From the NCBI GenBank assembly GCA_016713425.1, contig JADJPE010000005.1:2790001-2854000 (forward strand): a DNA stretch of 64,000 nt, in the 5' to 3' direction. A program made the translations under genes and the position numbers. The number at the start of each line of letters is the position of its first letter. The stretch's first letter is position 1. The notes under the pieces are model-generated. The model was given only the letters and a program-made list of their open reading frames with translations. It ran no database searches and was not told the origin of the DNA. Below are positions 18,401 through 27,609 of this stretch, piece by piece. Source of the DNA: Deltaproteobacteria bacterium. GTDB taxonomy: Bacteria > Myxococcota > Kuafuiibacteriia > Kuafuiibacteriales > Kuafuiibacteriaceae.

Positions 18401-19688
18401 CGAGATTTTCGCCAACTACTATTCGAACTGGTCGGATTACTTCTTCTTCAACAACTTCGTGCGCGATCGATTGAGCCCGCTCGCATGGTCGCCCGACCGA
18501 GCGCTTTCGGCGCTGAATTTGCTCATGCGCCACGTCGATATCACGACGCAGTACCTTTACTATCTCTCGGCGACGAATCCGGTGGACGAGTTCGGGGAGC
18601 CGTTCGCGCCCATCGGCAATGACCCGAAGGCCTCCGATCTCTACGCCGACATGCAGGCCACGATTGGGTTGGGCTTGAACTTTGCGGCCGAGGTGACCGC
18701 GACGCCCGAGCCCATTCGAATGTGTCGGATCAACGACCTTGGCGACCCGATGTACATGCCTTGGTACATCTACCAGAGCGTGTACGACGAGGGCTGTGAG
18801 CAGTATGAAGACCTGAATTCGGCTCAGGCGATCGCCGATGGAGCCATTCAGATCCCGCTCGGCACGGCTCGGCCTATCGGTATCGGCTTCACTCCCGACT
18901 ACGAGGAGTGGGACTGGAGCTTCGTCGGGTCGTTCTTCGACAAGCAGAACATGATGTACCTCCTCGGTCTGTCGAGGCCGACGCTCTTCCGTTTCAACTA
19001 TGACCTCGACCTTCGGAATTACTACATTGGTCTCTATCGGCTGTACGAGCCCGAGCTTCGGCACTTCTTCGATCGACTGATGAACCTGGAGCTCTTCTTG
19101 ATCGACCCGGACATCACGACTGACTTCGGCTCATACTGGTGCGCCGACCCAAGCGCGCCCGACGTGGCGTCCAAGGGCCATTTGGAACCGCGCCGCTTGA
19201 TCGATCTCGAGACCGGCGCGAGCGTCCCCGGGCCGAGCGCCGACTGTCTCGATCCGGTTGCGATCATGCCGCGCTTCGTCTCCAACACGCCGCTCACGGC
19301 CAACTACGTGGCGCACGCGCTGTTCTCGTCGGACATCGATACGGAGCTCGACATGGGGAAGCAGGCCAAGGTGTACGTCTTGGGTGCGGACGACGACTTC
19401 CAGGACTGGTCGGCCTATCCGTCGTGCGCTACGGCGAGGAATGGCCCTTGCTACTGCGAGGTTCGCGACGCGCTGACCGGACTGACCTACCGGAGCCTCG
19501 ATCCGAACAATGGTCTCCACGATGCCAGTGTTCGCTCGGCGGGATGCCGTCTCATCGAGCAGGCGAAAGACGCGGCGACGGCGTATTCGGCCCCGTTCCC
19601 ACCGTCTTATGCTCGTGATCGATGGCGTTCTTGGTTCGAACGCCTCGAGTTCGCGCGTGACCTTTACCGAATCTACAACGACCGCTGA
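15402..19688 (+). CDS. Giant lipoprotein zinc metalloprotease (metzincin), copy 1
   Basis: 1428 aa. The zinc site HELGHNVGLAH is at residues 806-816, followed by NFEGTYD; this is the HExxHxxGxxH metzincin pattern. ATG 15402 has AAGAGGTGAG about seven bases upstream. The hydrophobic segment GLVVGLGLVAGTVGLGC gives a lipobox (LGC), but about 80 hydrophilic residues precede it, which is unusual. The N-terminal third shares blocks with the next gene (VKFEITEEHLLAYKPYE; SHFDIVRSYD; DRPW). It resembles the zinc-dependent metalloprotease class often labelled EcxA-like in Myxococcota. Expected to sit on the cell surface or in the periplasm. Only 13 bases separate it from its paralogue, so it is probably co-transcribed. 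Confidence 0.86.
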   Translation: MNHREGEVACAFGACACQGKLCFGSNSSSWTERESACRFVDRDERDRRGHRGPRGGATGRGAFASVGLVVGLGLVAGTVGLGCGTRAGDINAVQPGYVRKSIFQQDSEWYYRRTIVKSETQNAYIIEGHGDIPLDRVKFEITEEHLLAYKPYESLPGSDRQTLPGGGDFYKGVLLAAWPIESHFDIVRSYDALTDRETNQIAPNDVDRPWRDREYMVVDWSTNRIEDFIYADQSGYWFPIKFVSTSQYWTDAETSPTDPYASRFSDDYVEVTNHALLGMDLYTCAAFGGYSLAYYDRCGFGEAKVRYSFMRVKEPSDYIPREYPDSVVIKDADGNPTYDAATGEVMREPIYDRFGVFRVQVPTYDRGYGYTESGRLFRAMAFNLWERSKDEAGRELAYADRTPKPIVYYLNTEFPERYRQVASEVAEEYNGVFKPMVADLMGKSIGDVPDMFVIKDNDCNEANIIQFVGGDEALLSAVQRAVCGGPGAAAEASCAVTPSNIADHIGLGNLENVCASLYSATLDTATGLARFDWQRIGDSRYNMIVWLANPQQSGWGGYGPMHADSITGETVSATTFLRGFSYEVAAANVVDYIEFMNDEVTTEDVIYGQSVRKQAAATLEAARRMSNLKVGEGYLKEMNRRMASLGSSRSELLVESPNANHQLDRLARIKDTRVEEKLLAESDAPVFLNAYQAAMTAHGKPNQAYPSAIPSSIDAMMASDGTWHPGQEMPEALKRAASPATRFAPDTAYSAAAERARVALGNAGFCFLSHDFDPHWAGVALALRDLPRADRYRIVSERLIKHVMLHELGHNVGLAHNFEGTYDATNYDPYFWQWHAPSEARPGDGDPAAQLAYDKQLARRDEYKHTTVMEYLSSKGAFADFLGKYDEAAIRFVYANQVAVFNDPAVGDAFRGGQTFRRWRYRHDYSRIPDYVCGGPSGSCTAEGNRDAAQVRRDVLENRSWVTFDPQDPPANEVPFLFCDNYYDRRTPFCATFDYGANQREIFANYYSNWSDYFFFNNFVRDRLSPLAWSPDRALSALNLLMRHVDITTQYLYYLSATNPVDEFGEPFAPIGNDPKASDLYADMQATIGLGLNFAAEVTATPEPIRMCRINDLGDPMYMPWYIYQSVYDEGCEQYEDLNSAQAIADGAIQIPLGTARPIGIGFTPDYEEWDWSFVGSFFDKQNMMYLLGLSRPTLFRFNYDLDLRNYYIGLYRLYEPELRHFFDRLMNLELFLIDPDITTDFGSYWCADPSAPDVASKGHLEPRRLIDLETGASVPGPSADCLDPVAIMPRFVSNTPLTANYVAHALFSSDIDTELDMGKQAKVYVLGADDDFQDWSAYPSCATARNGPCYCEVRDALTGLTYRSLDPNNGLHDASVRSAGCRLIEQAKDAATAYSAPFPPSYARDRWRSWFERLEFARDLYRIYNDR

Positions 19689-19701
19689 GGCAAGCCGAAA
19701 G

Positions 19702-22700
19702 ATGATGAAGATGAGTCTGAATCCTATGAAGACGACCGCGGGCCTTGCGCTCTTTCTTTGGGTCGGCGCGTGTGCGCCGAACGTCGCGACCATCGATCGC
19801 ACTCAGCCGAATGGGATCGATAAGGCGCAGTTCGAAGGTATTTGGTACTACCGAGCAGGCATTATCGATACCGATGCGGAGGCTGGTGACATCGAAGGCA
19901 TCACCTCGAGTCTCGAGAAGGTCCGGTTCGAGATCACGGAAGATCGGTTGATCGCCTATCGAAGCTACGAGTTCGTCCCCTACGCGGAGGGCCTCACCGA
20001 CGACGGGCGAGATTTCTTTGGCTCTCCCGTCGGCGCGTGGAGCATCCTCAAGCACTTCGATATTCAGCGTGAGTACAACCCGACCACGGGCGTCGAGACC
20101 AACGTCATTGTGGAGAATGACACGGATCGCCCGTGGTTCGAGCGGAAGTACATCCGGGTGAACTGGGCCGACAATGTCGTAGGGACGCCCACGCTGTTCA
20201 CCTTGGGCTTTACGAACTATCCGGACGGTGCCCTGAGTGCGACGGCGATCGACTACTATAGCCAGGGCGACATCGAGACGGATCCGAACCGTCCGATCTT
20301 CACGGAGAACTATTTCGACATCACGAACACCTACCACGTCGAGCCGGATCCCTATTACTGCAACTACACGTTGCTCTATAACGGGGTGACTCGCTGTGGC
20401 GCTGGGACGGTGAAGGCGCGTCTCGCCTTCCGGAAGGTCGACCCGAAGGACGACTACGAGTCGCTCTACTACCCCGACGTCGTGGAGCTCAAGGACGACT
20501 CGGGCAATGCGCTGATGTTGAACGCCGACGGCCGTCTCTGCTCGTCAAGTGGCTCTCCGGGAGAGGCTGCGAACTTCGACCCGGCCGACTGCGAGATGGT
20601 GACCTTTCCCTACGACGCGGCCTTCGGAAACTTCCGCATCCTGCGCACGGCGTTCGATCACGAGCGCTTCCTGACCCGAACGGGGCGCGTGTATCTGGCC
20701 GGCCGTTTCGATATCTGGGACGACAGCTACGAGGACGCCGACGGCAGTCTGAAGCCCTACACGTTGCGAAAGGCGATGCCGATCATCTACTACGGCAATC
20801 CCGAATTCCCAGACGAGTTGGTGACCGCAGCGCAGAAGATGACCGACAGCTGGGCGGTTCCCTTTGAAGACGTCGTTGCCTTTCATCAGAACAAGCTGAA
20901 GGCGGATGGCCAGCCCGATCGAGAGGCCGTGCAGGCCGATCTTTCGGCGCGTGGCCTTGGAACGCGGATGGTTCAGTTCCGCCAGAACGCGTGCAGTCCG
21001 AAGGGGCTGCGCGAGTACGTGGAGGTGACGGACGGCGGAAAGTACCTTGCGGTGATCAATCGACTGGTCGCGTCCGTCGAGAACATCACGCGGTTCAACG
21101 TCGAGAACCTCTGCGCGGCCGTGCAGTACGCGGAGCTCCAAGACGGCAAGACGCTCGATCCGGCGGTCGCGGCACGGACAGGCGCACGGATGGCCTTCTC
21201 GTGGCAGCGCTTGTTCGATCTTCGCTACAACTTCCAGAACTATCTCGACCAGACGCAGCCCAACGGTCCCTGGGGCGTTGCGCAGTTCGCGACCGACCCG
21301 GAGACGGGCGAGTACATCTCGAACGTGGCCAACTATTTCGCGGCCGCGGGTGATTCGATCGCGCAGTCCGGTGTCGACACCTTGCAGTGGCTGAACGGCG
21401 ACCTCGATGAGTCGACGTTTTTCCGAGGCGACGTGACGCGAGCGGCGGTCGCTGCTCGACCCGTTTCTGCGAAGATCTCGACGAATGCCGAGGTGAAGGG
21501 TGCGCTGATGGCGCGCGAGGCCAATCTCCTTCGGGCTGGCCGTTCCTCTCTCTTTGCCCCGAGTCAGCCGGGCGAGGAGCGGGATCGGCTTCGACGGATG
21601 TTTGGCGGCACCGACATAGAGCGCGAGTTCCTGGTGACCGACGACATCCTGAGAACGTTCGCCGGGCCTTCGCTCTACCAGCCAAGCAGTGCGCCGCCGC
21701 CGGCCGGCTCAGTGACGGCACCCGATCGCTTCGTTCAGCTCTCGCCAGGTCAGGTCACCGAGGAGGCGCTCGAGAAGGCTTCTCCGGTCAACTGGGGGCT
21801 CACCCAAGAGACCAACGAGTTCGAGAAGATTGCCTACGAGTTTGGGCGTCGCGCGTTCGATCTTGCGGACTTCTTCGATCCCAACATGTCGGGCCTTGCT
21901 GAAGACATGAAGGGCAAGTCGCGGGAGGAGATCTACGATTTCCTGCGGTACGAACTCTATGCTGCGGTCAATGGTCACGAGGTCGGCCACACGCTCGGAC
22001 TTCGCCACAACTTCGAGGGGTCCGTTGACGCGTTGAACTATCAATCCGAATTCTGGCAGGACAACTATTGGCAGCCCGAGAACCAAAGCCGACCGGACTA
22101 CAAACATCGAGGGAACGAGCACAAGTACGCCTCGATCATGGACTACGGCTTCGATCTTTCGCTTGAAGGTCTGCACGGCATTGGGCGCTACGATGAGGCG
22201 GCACTCCGTTTCATGTACGGGCAACTTGTTCATGTCTGGGATCCCAAAAAGGTTTCGCTCTTCGATCCCCGCAAGTACGGAAGCTGGGCTCGACGTTGCG
22301 GCCACTCGAGTGACTTCTTTGGGCCTCCGGCGTTGCTTCAGTTCTTGGCGCCCGAATCGATTCCGAAGATCTTCGGCACCGCGCCCGCGGCGGGGCTCGT
22401 GCATGACGATCCGAATGACCCCAACTCACCTCTTGTCGACGCCCATTGCGCGCGACGAGTCGATGAGACCTGTAACGTCGAATATGGATCGGGCTTTGAC
22501 GATATCGCGAAACAAGCGGCGTGCGAGTCGCCGATCGACGCGTTTGCGCGAGAGCTGGTTGTGAAGCAGGAGGCGGCGGCCGCCTCGGCCAACGACAAGA
22601 CGGCGTGCGGGGTCGGGGCATCGCTCATCGATGGCATCAATACGATGCTCAGAGACGTCGATGGCTTGCCCGCCAACGCCGCGAACCTTGATGCGCGTCT

Positions 22701-24381
22701 TCTCGTCCCGGTTTCGGCTTTGATTCAGCAGAAGATTCAGGCGGCGACCGACCTGCCGGAGTTTGACGATCCGAACACCGATGTGGACGAGTCTCGCGAC
22801 TACGTGTCTGGCGATTGCACCGACAATACGACGGCCGGCGAGCCCAACAGTGGTCCGAACGGGATTCCGGACGCGGTCGAGCGCGCCGATCAGGACGGCG
22901 ACGGCGTGCCCGATGACAAGGGCTTCGACTGGACGAAGTACATGTGGTCCGTGGACTACCGGTACTGCTCTGACCTGTATGCGGGCTACAGCTATCCGTA
23001 TTGCCAGCGGTGGGATGCGGGCTGGGATCTCCTAGACGCCACCAATGCGCACGTGAATCGCTACGACCGTGATTACATCTTCTCGAACTTTCGGCGGGAT
23101 GCGCTCGGCGGTCGTTGGGGGAGCCCGAACGCATACATGTCGCGCTTGCTCTCGCGTCGTTTGTTCCACATGACGTCGGTCTTTCGCTTCTACCTGTACT
23201 CGCGGAACTCGGCGATCGACGCACCGCTTTATCAGGACTGGGCCGAGGCGACGTATCGTGGTGTGAATCTGCTCGAGCGGATTCTCCAGACGCCGGAACC
23301 GGGAAGCTATTGCCTCGATGCCGCGAAGAATGAGTACTTGCCGATGGAACCGGGCGCGACATGCCCAGAAGCGAATCGTTTTGAAGTGGGCCTTGGCTAC
23401 GGGCAGGGCAAATATCTGAACACGAGCTGGACGAACGAATACGATTACAAGGCGAATCGGATCGGCGCCTTCTACGACAAAGTCGCGGCGCTCTACCAGC
23501 TCACGACGTCCTCGGGCGTGTTTTATCGAGATGTGACGGATATCTTCGACCGGAGTGCCTTCTCGCTCGGCTATCACCGGGTGTACCTCGACCCGATGCT
23601 CCAGCGGTTTGCGTCGCTGGTTCAGGGAGACCACACCGGGTACGAGCCGCGCGTGATCACGTCGACGGCGACGGACGGAACGGTGAGCAAGTCAGTTCGT
23701 TACATGCCGTTCTTCGACGAGTCGGAGAGATTCGGGACCTGCGAAAGCAACGCGGAATGCACGTCGTATCCGGGCGCTCGCTGCGACAAGTCGCCGGAAG
23801 CCGTGACCGGAGAATGCGTGGTCGGGTCAGTGCGAACGTCGGTCACGAACCTGCCGAAGATCAAGCCTTCGTGGTCCTACAGCCTGTCGTATTACGCGCT
23901 GCTCTTCTCGTTGGCCAACTGGTCGTCCATCAACGACTACGCGCCCGAGATGTATCGGTTCACAAAGATCTCCATCAAGGGAACGCCCGAAGATGTCGCC
24001 TACGGACCTGACCTCGGGACCGACGACACGCCACTGCAGGAATACACGGATCCTGAGACGTTGATCACATACCGAGCGCCCATCATTCGTCCACGATCGG
24101 ACTCGGGCGTTCTGGCGGAGTTTCCGGGCTACTATGGTGACCCGGGCCACCGTGCGCGAGGCGAGTATCGGAACTGGGGCATTGGCGCCAACCTGTTGGC
24201 CGATGCCAAGAAGTTCGTGGACGAAGTGTACACGCCGGCCAAGCAGGCCTGTGGCGATCCTGCGTCGTGCGACCAGGACCCAGTGTTCCAACGCGCACGT
24301 CAAGGCGTGAATGCGCGCTCGGGCTTCATCGACATGGTTCGGAAGTTCAACCGGCGCGCCGAGCTGTCCTCAGACTACTGA
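19702..24381 (+). CDS. Giant lipoprotein zinc metalloprotease (metzincin), copy 2
   Basis: 1559 aa. ATG 19702 opens a short clean lipoprotein signal ending WVGAC. The frame is also open from 19510 inside the preceding gene, but that part lacks signal features. The zinc site HEVGHTLGLRH is at residues 759-769, again followed by NFEGS. Extra features compared with copy 1 are a thrombospondin type 3-like calcium motif DQDGDGVPDD (1063-1072) and a six-Cys module (GTCESNAECTSYPGARC onward, near 1343-1375). Probably a calcium-stabilised surface protease; substrate unknown. A strong hairpin follows 26 bases after the stop. Confidence 0.88.
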   Translation: MMKMSLNPMKTTAGLALFLWVGACAPNVATIDRTQPNGIDKAQFEGIWYYRAGIIDTDAEAGDIEGITSSLEKVRFEITEDRLIAYRSYEFVPYAEGLTDDGRDFFGSPVGAWSILKHFDIQREYNPTTGVETNVIVENDTDRPWFERKYIRVNWADNVVGTPTLFTLGFTNYPDGALSATAIDYYSQGDIETDPNRPIFTENYFDITNTYHVEPDPYYCNYTLLYNGVTRCGAGTVKARLAFRKVDPKDDYESLYYPDVVELKDDSGNALMLNADGRLCSSSGSPGEAANFDPADCEMVTFPYDAAFGNFRILRTAFDHERFLTRTGRVYLAGRFDIWDDSYEDADGSLKPYTLRKAMPIIYYGNPEFPDELVTAAQKMTDSWAVPFEDVVAFHQNKLKADGQPDREAVQADLSARGLGTRMVQFRQNACSPKGLREYVEVTDGGKYLAVINRLVASVENITRFNVENLCAAVQYAELQDGKTLDPAVAARTGARMAFSWQRLFDLRYNFQNYLDQTQPNGPWGVAQFATDPETGEYISNVANYFAAAGDSIAQSGVDTLQWLNGDLDESTFFRGDVTRAAVAARPVSAKISTNAEVKGALMAREANLLRAGRSSLFAPSQPGEERDRLRRMFGGTDIEREFLVTDDILRTFAGPSLYQPSSAPPPAGSVTAPDRFVQLSPGQVTEEALEKASPVNWGLTQETNEFEKIAYEFGRRAFDLADFFDPNMSGLAEDMKGKSREEIYDFLRYELYAAVNGHEVGHTLGLRHNFEGSVDALNYQSEFWQDNYWQPENQSRPDYKHRGNEHKYASIMDYGFDLSLEGLHGIGRYDEAALRFMYGQLVHVWDPKKVSLFDPRKYGSWARRCGHSSDFFGPPALLQFLAPESIPKIFGTAPAAGLVHDDPNDPNSPLVDAHCARRVDETCNVEYGSGFDDIAKQAACESPIDAFARELVVKQEAAAASANDKTACGVGASLIDGINTMLRDVDGLPANAANLDARLLVPVSALIQQKIQAATDLPEFDDPNTDVDESRDYVSGDCTDNTTAGEPNSGPNGIPDAVERADQDGDGVPDDKGFDWTKYMWSVDYRYCSDLYAGYSYPYCQRWDAGWDLLDATNAHVNRYDRDYIFSNFRRDALGGRWGSPNAYMSRLLSRRLFHMTSVFRFYLYSRNSAIDAPLYQDWAEATYRGVNLLERILQTPEPGSYCLDAAKNEYLPMEPGATCPEANRFEVGLGYGQGKYLNTSWTNEYDYKANRIGAFYDKVAALYQLTTSSGVFYRDVTDIFDRSAFSLGYHRVYLDPMLQRFASLVQGDHTGYEPRVITSTATDGTVSKSVRYMPFFDESERFGTCESNAECTSYPGARCDKSPEAVTGECVVGSVRTSVTNLPKIKPSWSYSLSYYALLFSLANWSSINDYAPEMYRFTKISIKGTPEDVAYGPDLGTDDTPLQEYTDPETLITYRAPIIRPRSDSGVLAEFPGYYGDPGHRARGEYRNWGIGANLLADAKKFVDEVYTPAKQACGDPASCDQDPVFQRARQGVNARSGFIDMVRKFNRRAELSSDY

Positions 24382-24407
24382 GTCATCCAAGCCACGGGGC
24401 AGCCTGT

Positions 24408-24439
24408 GTCTCAGCGAGACGTCTTCGCCTCGCTGAGAC
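24408..24439 (+). terminator. Strong hairpin after the metzincin pair
   Basis: GTCTCAGCGAG and CTCGCTGAGAC form a perfect 11-bp stem with a 10-base loop, 26 bases after the stop codon. There is no following T-run. It is likely a terminator or 3' stabiliser for the metzincin transcript. Confidence 0.5.
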
Positions 24440-24547
24440 GTTCACGGCACGGTTCAACGTCTTCATCGACTGTCAGCCCCGGACAAGGGGACCGACTCAT
24501 CACTTTAGACCACGACAAGCGAGCCGCGGATCGACGACAACTGATCC

Positions 24548-25546
24548 ATGGTGTTTGGATCGCGTGGCCTCATCGCTTACGGACTCCTGTTGGGCGCAGT
24601 GACGATTGGTCCTCGCCTCGCGACGACCGCGCCCGAGGCCCTCGATCGCGCGCCGCCCATCACGCCTGCGTCTGATCGCGCTGCGATGGACGGCACGAAC
24701 GGCCGTACCGCCGTGTCGCACGAATCGGCCGCCCATCGTCGCATCTCAGAAGACATCGTCAGCGATGTCTCCGCCGCGGAGGCGCCTCGACTGATCTCGG
24801 CCGCCATGTCGAAGTCGAGCTGTCAAGTGACATTGTGCATGGGTGACGGCCAGGATCGGGATGAGGGTGCGAACCCTGAGCTCCGCGCGCTCTGTGCAAA
24901 ACTCCCGGGTCTGGTGAGCGACTGCTCCGACGAGGGCACTGGGGAGGACGGCGGCGAGAGCGCCTGCTTCTCAGCGTTCGACGGCTTCGAGCTCGCGAGT
25001 GCGAGCGCGGCGCTCTTCGAGGCCACCGATCGCAACCATGATGGCGTGGTCGATGAGAACGACGAACCGTGCACGGTCAGTCTCGTCGGGTACGCGTGGG
25101 GGGGGATGAACATCCAAGAGGTTGCTCGACGCTATCTTCAGAATCCGAAAGTCCAACCGGCGCGCGCGCGCATCGCCCGCATGGTCGTCATCGATCCATA
25201 CAAGCCCGTGCTCACCGAGACGTTCGACGTCCCACCGGGCGTCGAGAAGTTCTGGGAGTATCGCCACTCGGTTGCGCCGGCGACCGACTGCACGCGCTCG
25301 GAGCCCCTCGGGCCGTATCTCGGCAAGCCGCCGCGTTGCGGACCGGGGACGATTTGTCGCGACTATGACTACTCACTCAGCGCCGGGTCCGCGTTCTCGA
25401 CGCCGTTTGGGAACTATCTGGGCAAGGACGTTGGGATGTGCTCGATCGTTCATGTGGCCTTTGATGCGGCCGTTCACAACGTGACCTACGGCGATGACTA
25501 CGAGAGCGCACCGCTCAAGCAGGTCGCGCTCGCCGCCGCTCTCTGA
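24548..25546 (+). CDS. Secreted alpha/beta-hydrolase-like protein lacking the nucleophile serine
   Basis: 332 aa with an N-terminal hydrophobic signal (LIAYGLLLGAVTIG). The segment SLVGYAWGGMN looks like a nucleophile elbow (G-x-S-x-G) in which Ser is replaced by Ala (codon GCG at about 25095-25097). The context fits the fold: preceding beta strand, following helix, then RMVVIDPYKP strand. An EF-hand-like loop DRNHDGVVDEND precedes it, and eight or more Cys suggest disulfides. Possibly a catalytically dead lipase-like binding protein (inference). It follows the metzincins on the same strand after a hairpin and a 166-base gap. Confidence 0.68.
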   Translation: MVFGSRGLIAYGLLLGAVTIGPRLATTAPEALDRAPPITPASDRAAMDGTNGRTAVSHESAAHRRISEDIVSDVSAAEAPRLISAAMSKSSCQVTLCMGDGQDRDEGANPELRALCAKLPGLVSDCSDEGTGEDGGESACFSAFDGFELASASAALFEATDRNHDGVVDENDEPCTVSLVGYAWGGMNIQEVARRYLQNPKVQPARARIARMVVIDPYKPVLTETFDVPPGVEKFWEYRHSVAPATDCTRSEPLGPYLGKPPRCGPGTICRDYDYSLSAGSAFSTPFGNYLGKDVGMCSIVHVAFDAAVHNVTYGDDYESAPLKQVALAAAL

Positions 25547-25636
25547 AGGCGCATCTTGTCATGGTCATGGGCCGCCCGGTCTCGCCGGCGCCCATCGAGG
25601 GCGCTCGCGCCATGGAATCGAGAAGCCGGTGTTGGC

Positions 25637-26722
25637 TCAGGACAGCCCAAGGCGCTCGCCTTGATAGCGCTCTTCACGGATCTTCTTCATCCAATCGTCG
25701 TTGTCGAGATACCATTCGATCGTCTGGCGGAGGCCATCTTCGAAGGTGTGCTTGGGCTTCCAGTCGAGCTCACGCGCAGCGCGCGTGGCGTCGATGGCGT
25801 AGCGTCGATCGTGCCCCGGGCGGTCGGCGACGAACGTGATGAGATCGCGGTAGTGGCCGGCCGTGCGGGGTCGCAACGACATGAGGGTGTCGCACAGCGT
25901 CTCAACGAGCTGGATGTTCTGGACTTCGTTGTGGCCACCGATGTTGTAGGTTCGCCCGGTCGCCGAGCGACGAACGATGGTTTCGATGGCATCGCAGTGA
26001 TCGGCGACGTGAAGCCAATCGCGGACGTTCTTCCCGTCGCCATACACCGGAAGCGGCTTCCCTTCGAGCGCCTTGGCGATCATGAGGGGGATGAGCTTTT
26101 CCGGGAATTGATAGGGGCCGTAGTTGTTCGAGCAGTTCGAGATGGTCACCGGGAGCCGATAGGTCCGGTTCCAGGCGCGCACGAGGTGGTCGGATGCGGC
26201 CTTCGAAGCGCTGTAAGGGCTGCTCGGATCGTAAGGCGTGTCCTCCGTGAACAGCCCATCTTCGCCGAGTGAGCCAAAAACCTCGTCTGTGCTTACGTGG
26301 TGGAAGCGAACGTCGGCGCGGTCTTTCCAGACGCGGAGGGCGCTGTCGAGCAAGACGAACGTTCCCATCACATTCGTCTCGAGGAATTCGGCGGGGTTCG
26401 TAATCGATCGATCGACGTGACTCTCCGCCGCGAGATGGATGAGGGTGTCGACCTCTTCTTCGATCAGGAGGCCGTTGATCGTGTCCTTGTCGTTGATGTT
26501 GGCGCGTACGAATCGATACCGATCTGCGAAGCGTTGCTCGAGACCTTCAAGGTTTGTGAGACTCCCTGCGTAGGTGAGGGCGTCCAGGTTGATCACCCGC
26601 ACGGCGGCGTCGCTCTCGAGTAGGTGCCGGACGAGATTGCACCCGATGAAGCCCGCGCCGCCCGTGACCAGTACGCGTCGCGGCGTATGAACTTGTTCGG
26701 CCATTGGAACGCGATCAGCCAT
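25637..26722 (-). CDS. rfbB: dTDP-glucose 4,6-dehydratase
   Basis: 361 aa extended SDR. The NAD site is TGGAGFIG, the catalytic dyad is YSASK, and the dehydratase signature DEVFGSLGE is present. It converts dTDP-glucose to dTDP-4-keto-6-deoxyglucose, the second step of dTDP-L-rhamnose synthesis. ATG 26722 is supported by AAGGAG at eight bases and overlaps the end of rfbD by eight bases, so it is translated in the rfbA-C-D-B operon as the last gene. Confidence 0.97.
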   Translation of the reverse strand: MADRVPMAEQVHTPRRVLVTGGAGFIGCNLVRHLLESDAAVRVINLDALTYAGSLTNLEGLEQRFADRYRFVRANINDKDTINGLLIEEEVDTLIHLAAESHVDRSITNPAEFLETNVMGTFVLLDSALRVWKDRADVRFHHVSTDEVFGSLGEDGLFTEDTPYDPSSPYSASKAASDHLVRAWNRTYRLPVTISNCSNNYGPYQFPEKLIPLMIAKALEGKPLPVYGDGKNVRDWLHVADHCDAIETIVRRSATGRTYNIGGHNEVQNIQLVETLCDTLMSLRPRTAGHYRDLITFVADRPGHDRRYAIDATRAARELDWKPKHTFEDGLRQTIEWYLDNDDWMKKIREERYQGERLGLS

Positions 26723-27572
26723 TGGGATACTCCTTCAGGAACGAAGCGATCGATGCTTGCCAGTCCGGCATGGCGGGCAAGCCGCTGAGACGCAAGACGC
26801 GGTTGTCGAGGCGCGAGTTCGCGGGCCGGGGCGCCGGCCGTGGATAGTCGTTCGTCGTGCAGGGATCGACGCCACGGCCAAACCCGCGAAGTCGAAAGAT
26901 CTCTCGCGTGAACTCAAACCAGGTCGCCTCGCCTTCGCATGTCAGATGCGCGGTTCCGACGAGCGGCACGTCGAGAAGTGTCTTCACCGCTTGCGCAACG
27001 GCGTCGGTCGACGTCGGGTTGCCGCGTTGGTCGTCGACGACGCGCAGAGCGGCATCCGCCGTCTTCGCGCCGAGCGTGAGCATCGTGTGCACGAAGCTCG
27101 GACCTCCCCGGCCGTATAGCCAAGCGATGCGAAGAATGAGGTGGTTGGGGGCGTGCTGCTGGATGGCGATTTCTGCCGCCCGCTTGCTTTGACCGTAGAC
27201 CGTCTTCGGGTCCGGAGCATCCCATTCGTGGTATGGTCGACCGAGCAATCCGGAAAAGACGTAGTCCGTCGAGAATGCGATGAGTCGCGCGCCGGCCTCG
27301 TTCGCAGCGGCGGCAACATTCGCCGAGCCGAGCGCGTTCCCCCGGAACGCCTCATCCGCTTGCGTCTCGCACAAGTCGACCTTGGTCATCGCCGCCGCGT
27401 GGAGGATGACGTCCGGCCCGACCTCGCGGACAACCCGCCGAACGAGGTCCGGCTGGCCGATGTCGAGTGTCTTTCGGTCGAGCGTTGTCACCTGGTGCGA
27501 AGGCGTCGCCGATAGATGGCGAAAGAGCGTTCGACCAAGCATCCCGGCCCCGCCTGTGATGAGGATCTTCAT
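26715..27572 (-). CDS. rfbD: dTDP-4-dehydrorhamnose reductase
   Basis: 285 aa. Motifs: nucleotide site TGGAGMLG at the N-terminus, STDYVFSG, and the catalytic Tyr/Lys in VYGQSKRA. It performs the final NAD(P)H-dependent reduction to dTDP-L-rhamnose. It sits 37 bases after rfbC and overlaps rfbB. The leader carries a GGGACGGGGAC-type repeat on this strand, and no strong Shine-Dalgarno is evident. Confidence 0.96.
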   Translation of the reverse strand: MKILITGGAGMLGRTLFRHLSATPSHQVTTLDRKTLDIGQPDLVRRVVREVGPDVILHAAAMTKVDLCETQADEAFRGNALGSANVAAAANEAGARLIAFSTDYVFSGLLGRPYHEWDAPDPKTVYGQSKRAAEIAIQQHAPNHLILRIAWLYGRGGPSFVHTMLTLGAKTADAALRVVDDQRGNPTSTDAVAQAVKTLLDVPLVGTAHLTCEGEATWFEFTREIFRLRGFGRGVDPCTTNDYPRPAPRPANSRLDNRVLRLSGLPAMPDWQASIASFLKEYPNG

Positions 27573-27573
27573 G

Positions 27574-27606
27574 TTTTGTCCCGGTCCCGCTCCCCGTCCC
27601 CGTCCC
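27574..27606. repeat. GTCCCG/GTCCCC short repeat between rfbC and rfbD
   Basis: About five imperfect 6-bp units (GTCCCG, CTCCCC, GTCCCC) occupy nearly the whole rfbC-rfbD junction. Confidence 0.6.
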
Positions 27607-27609
27607 GGA

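Noticed and set aside
19510..19701. Upstream start for the second metzincin
   Set aside because: It would overlap the first metzincin by 179 bases with a basic non-signal sequence, whereas ATG 19702 opens a clean lipoprotein signal.
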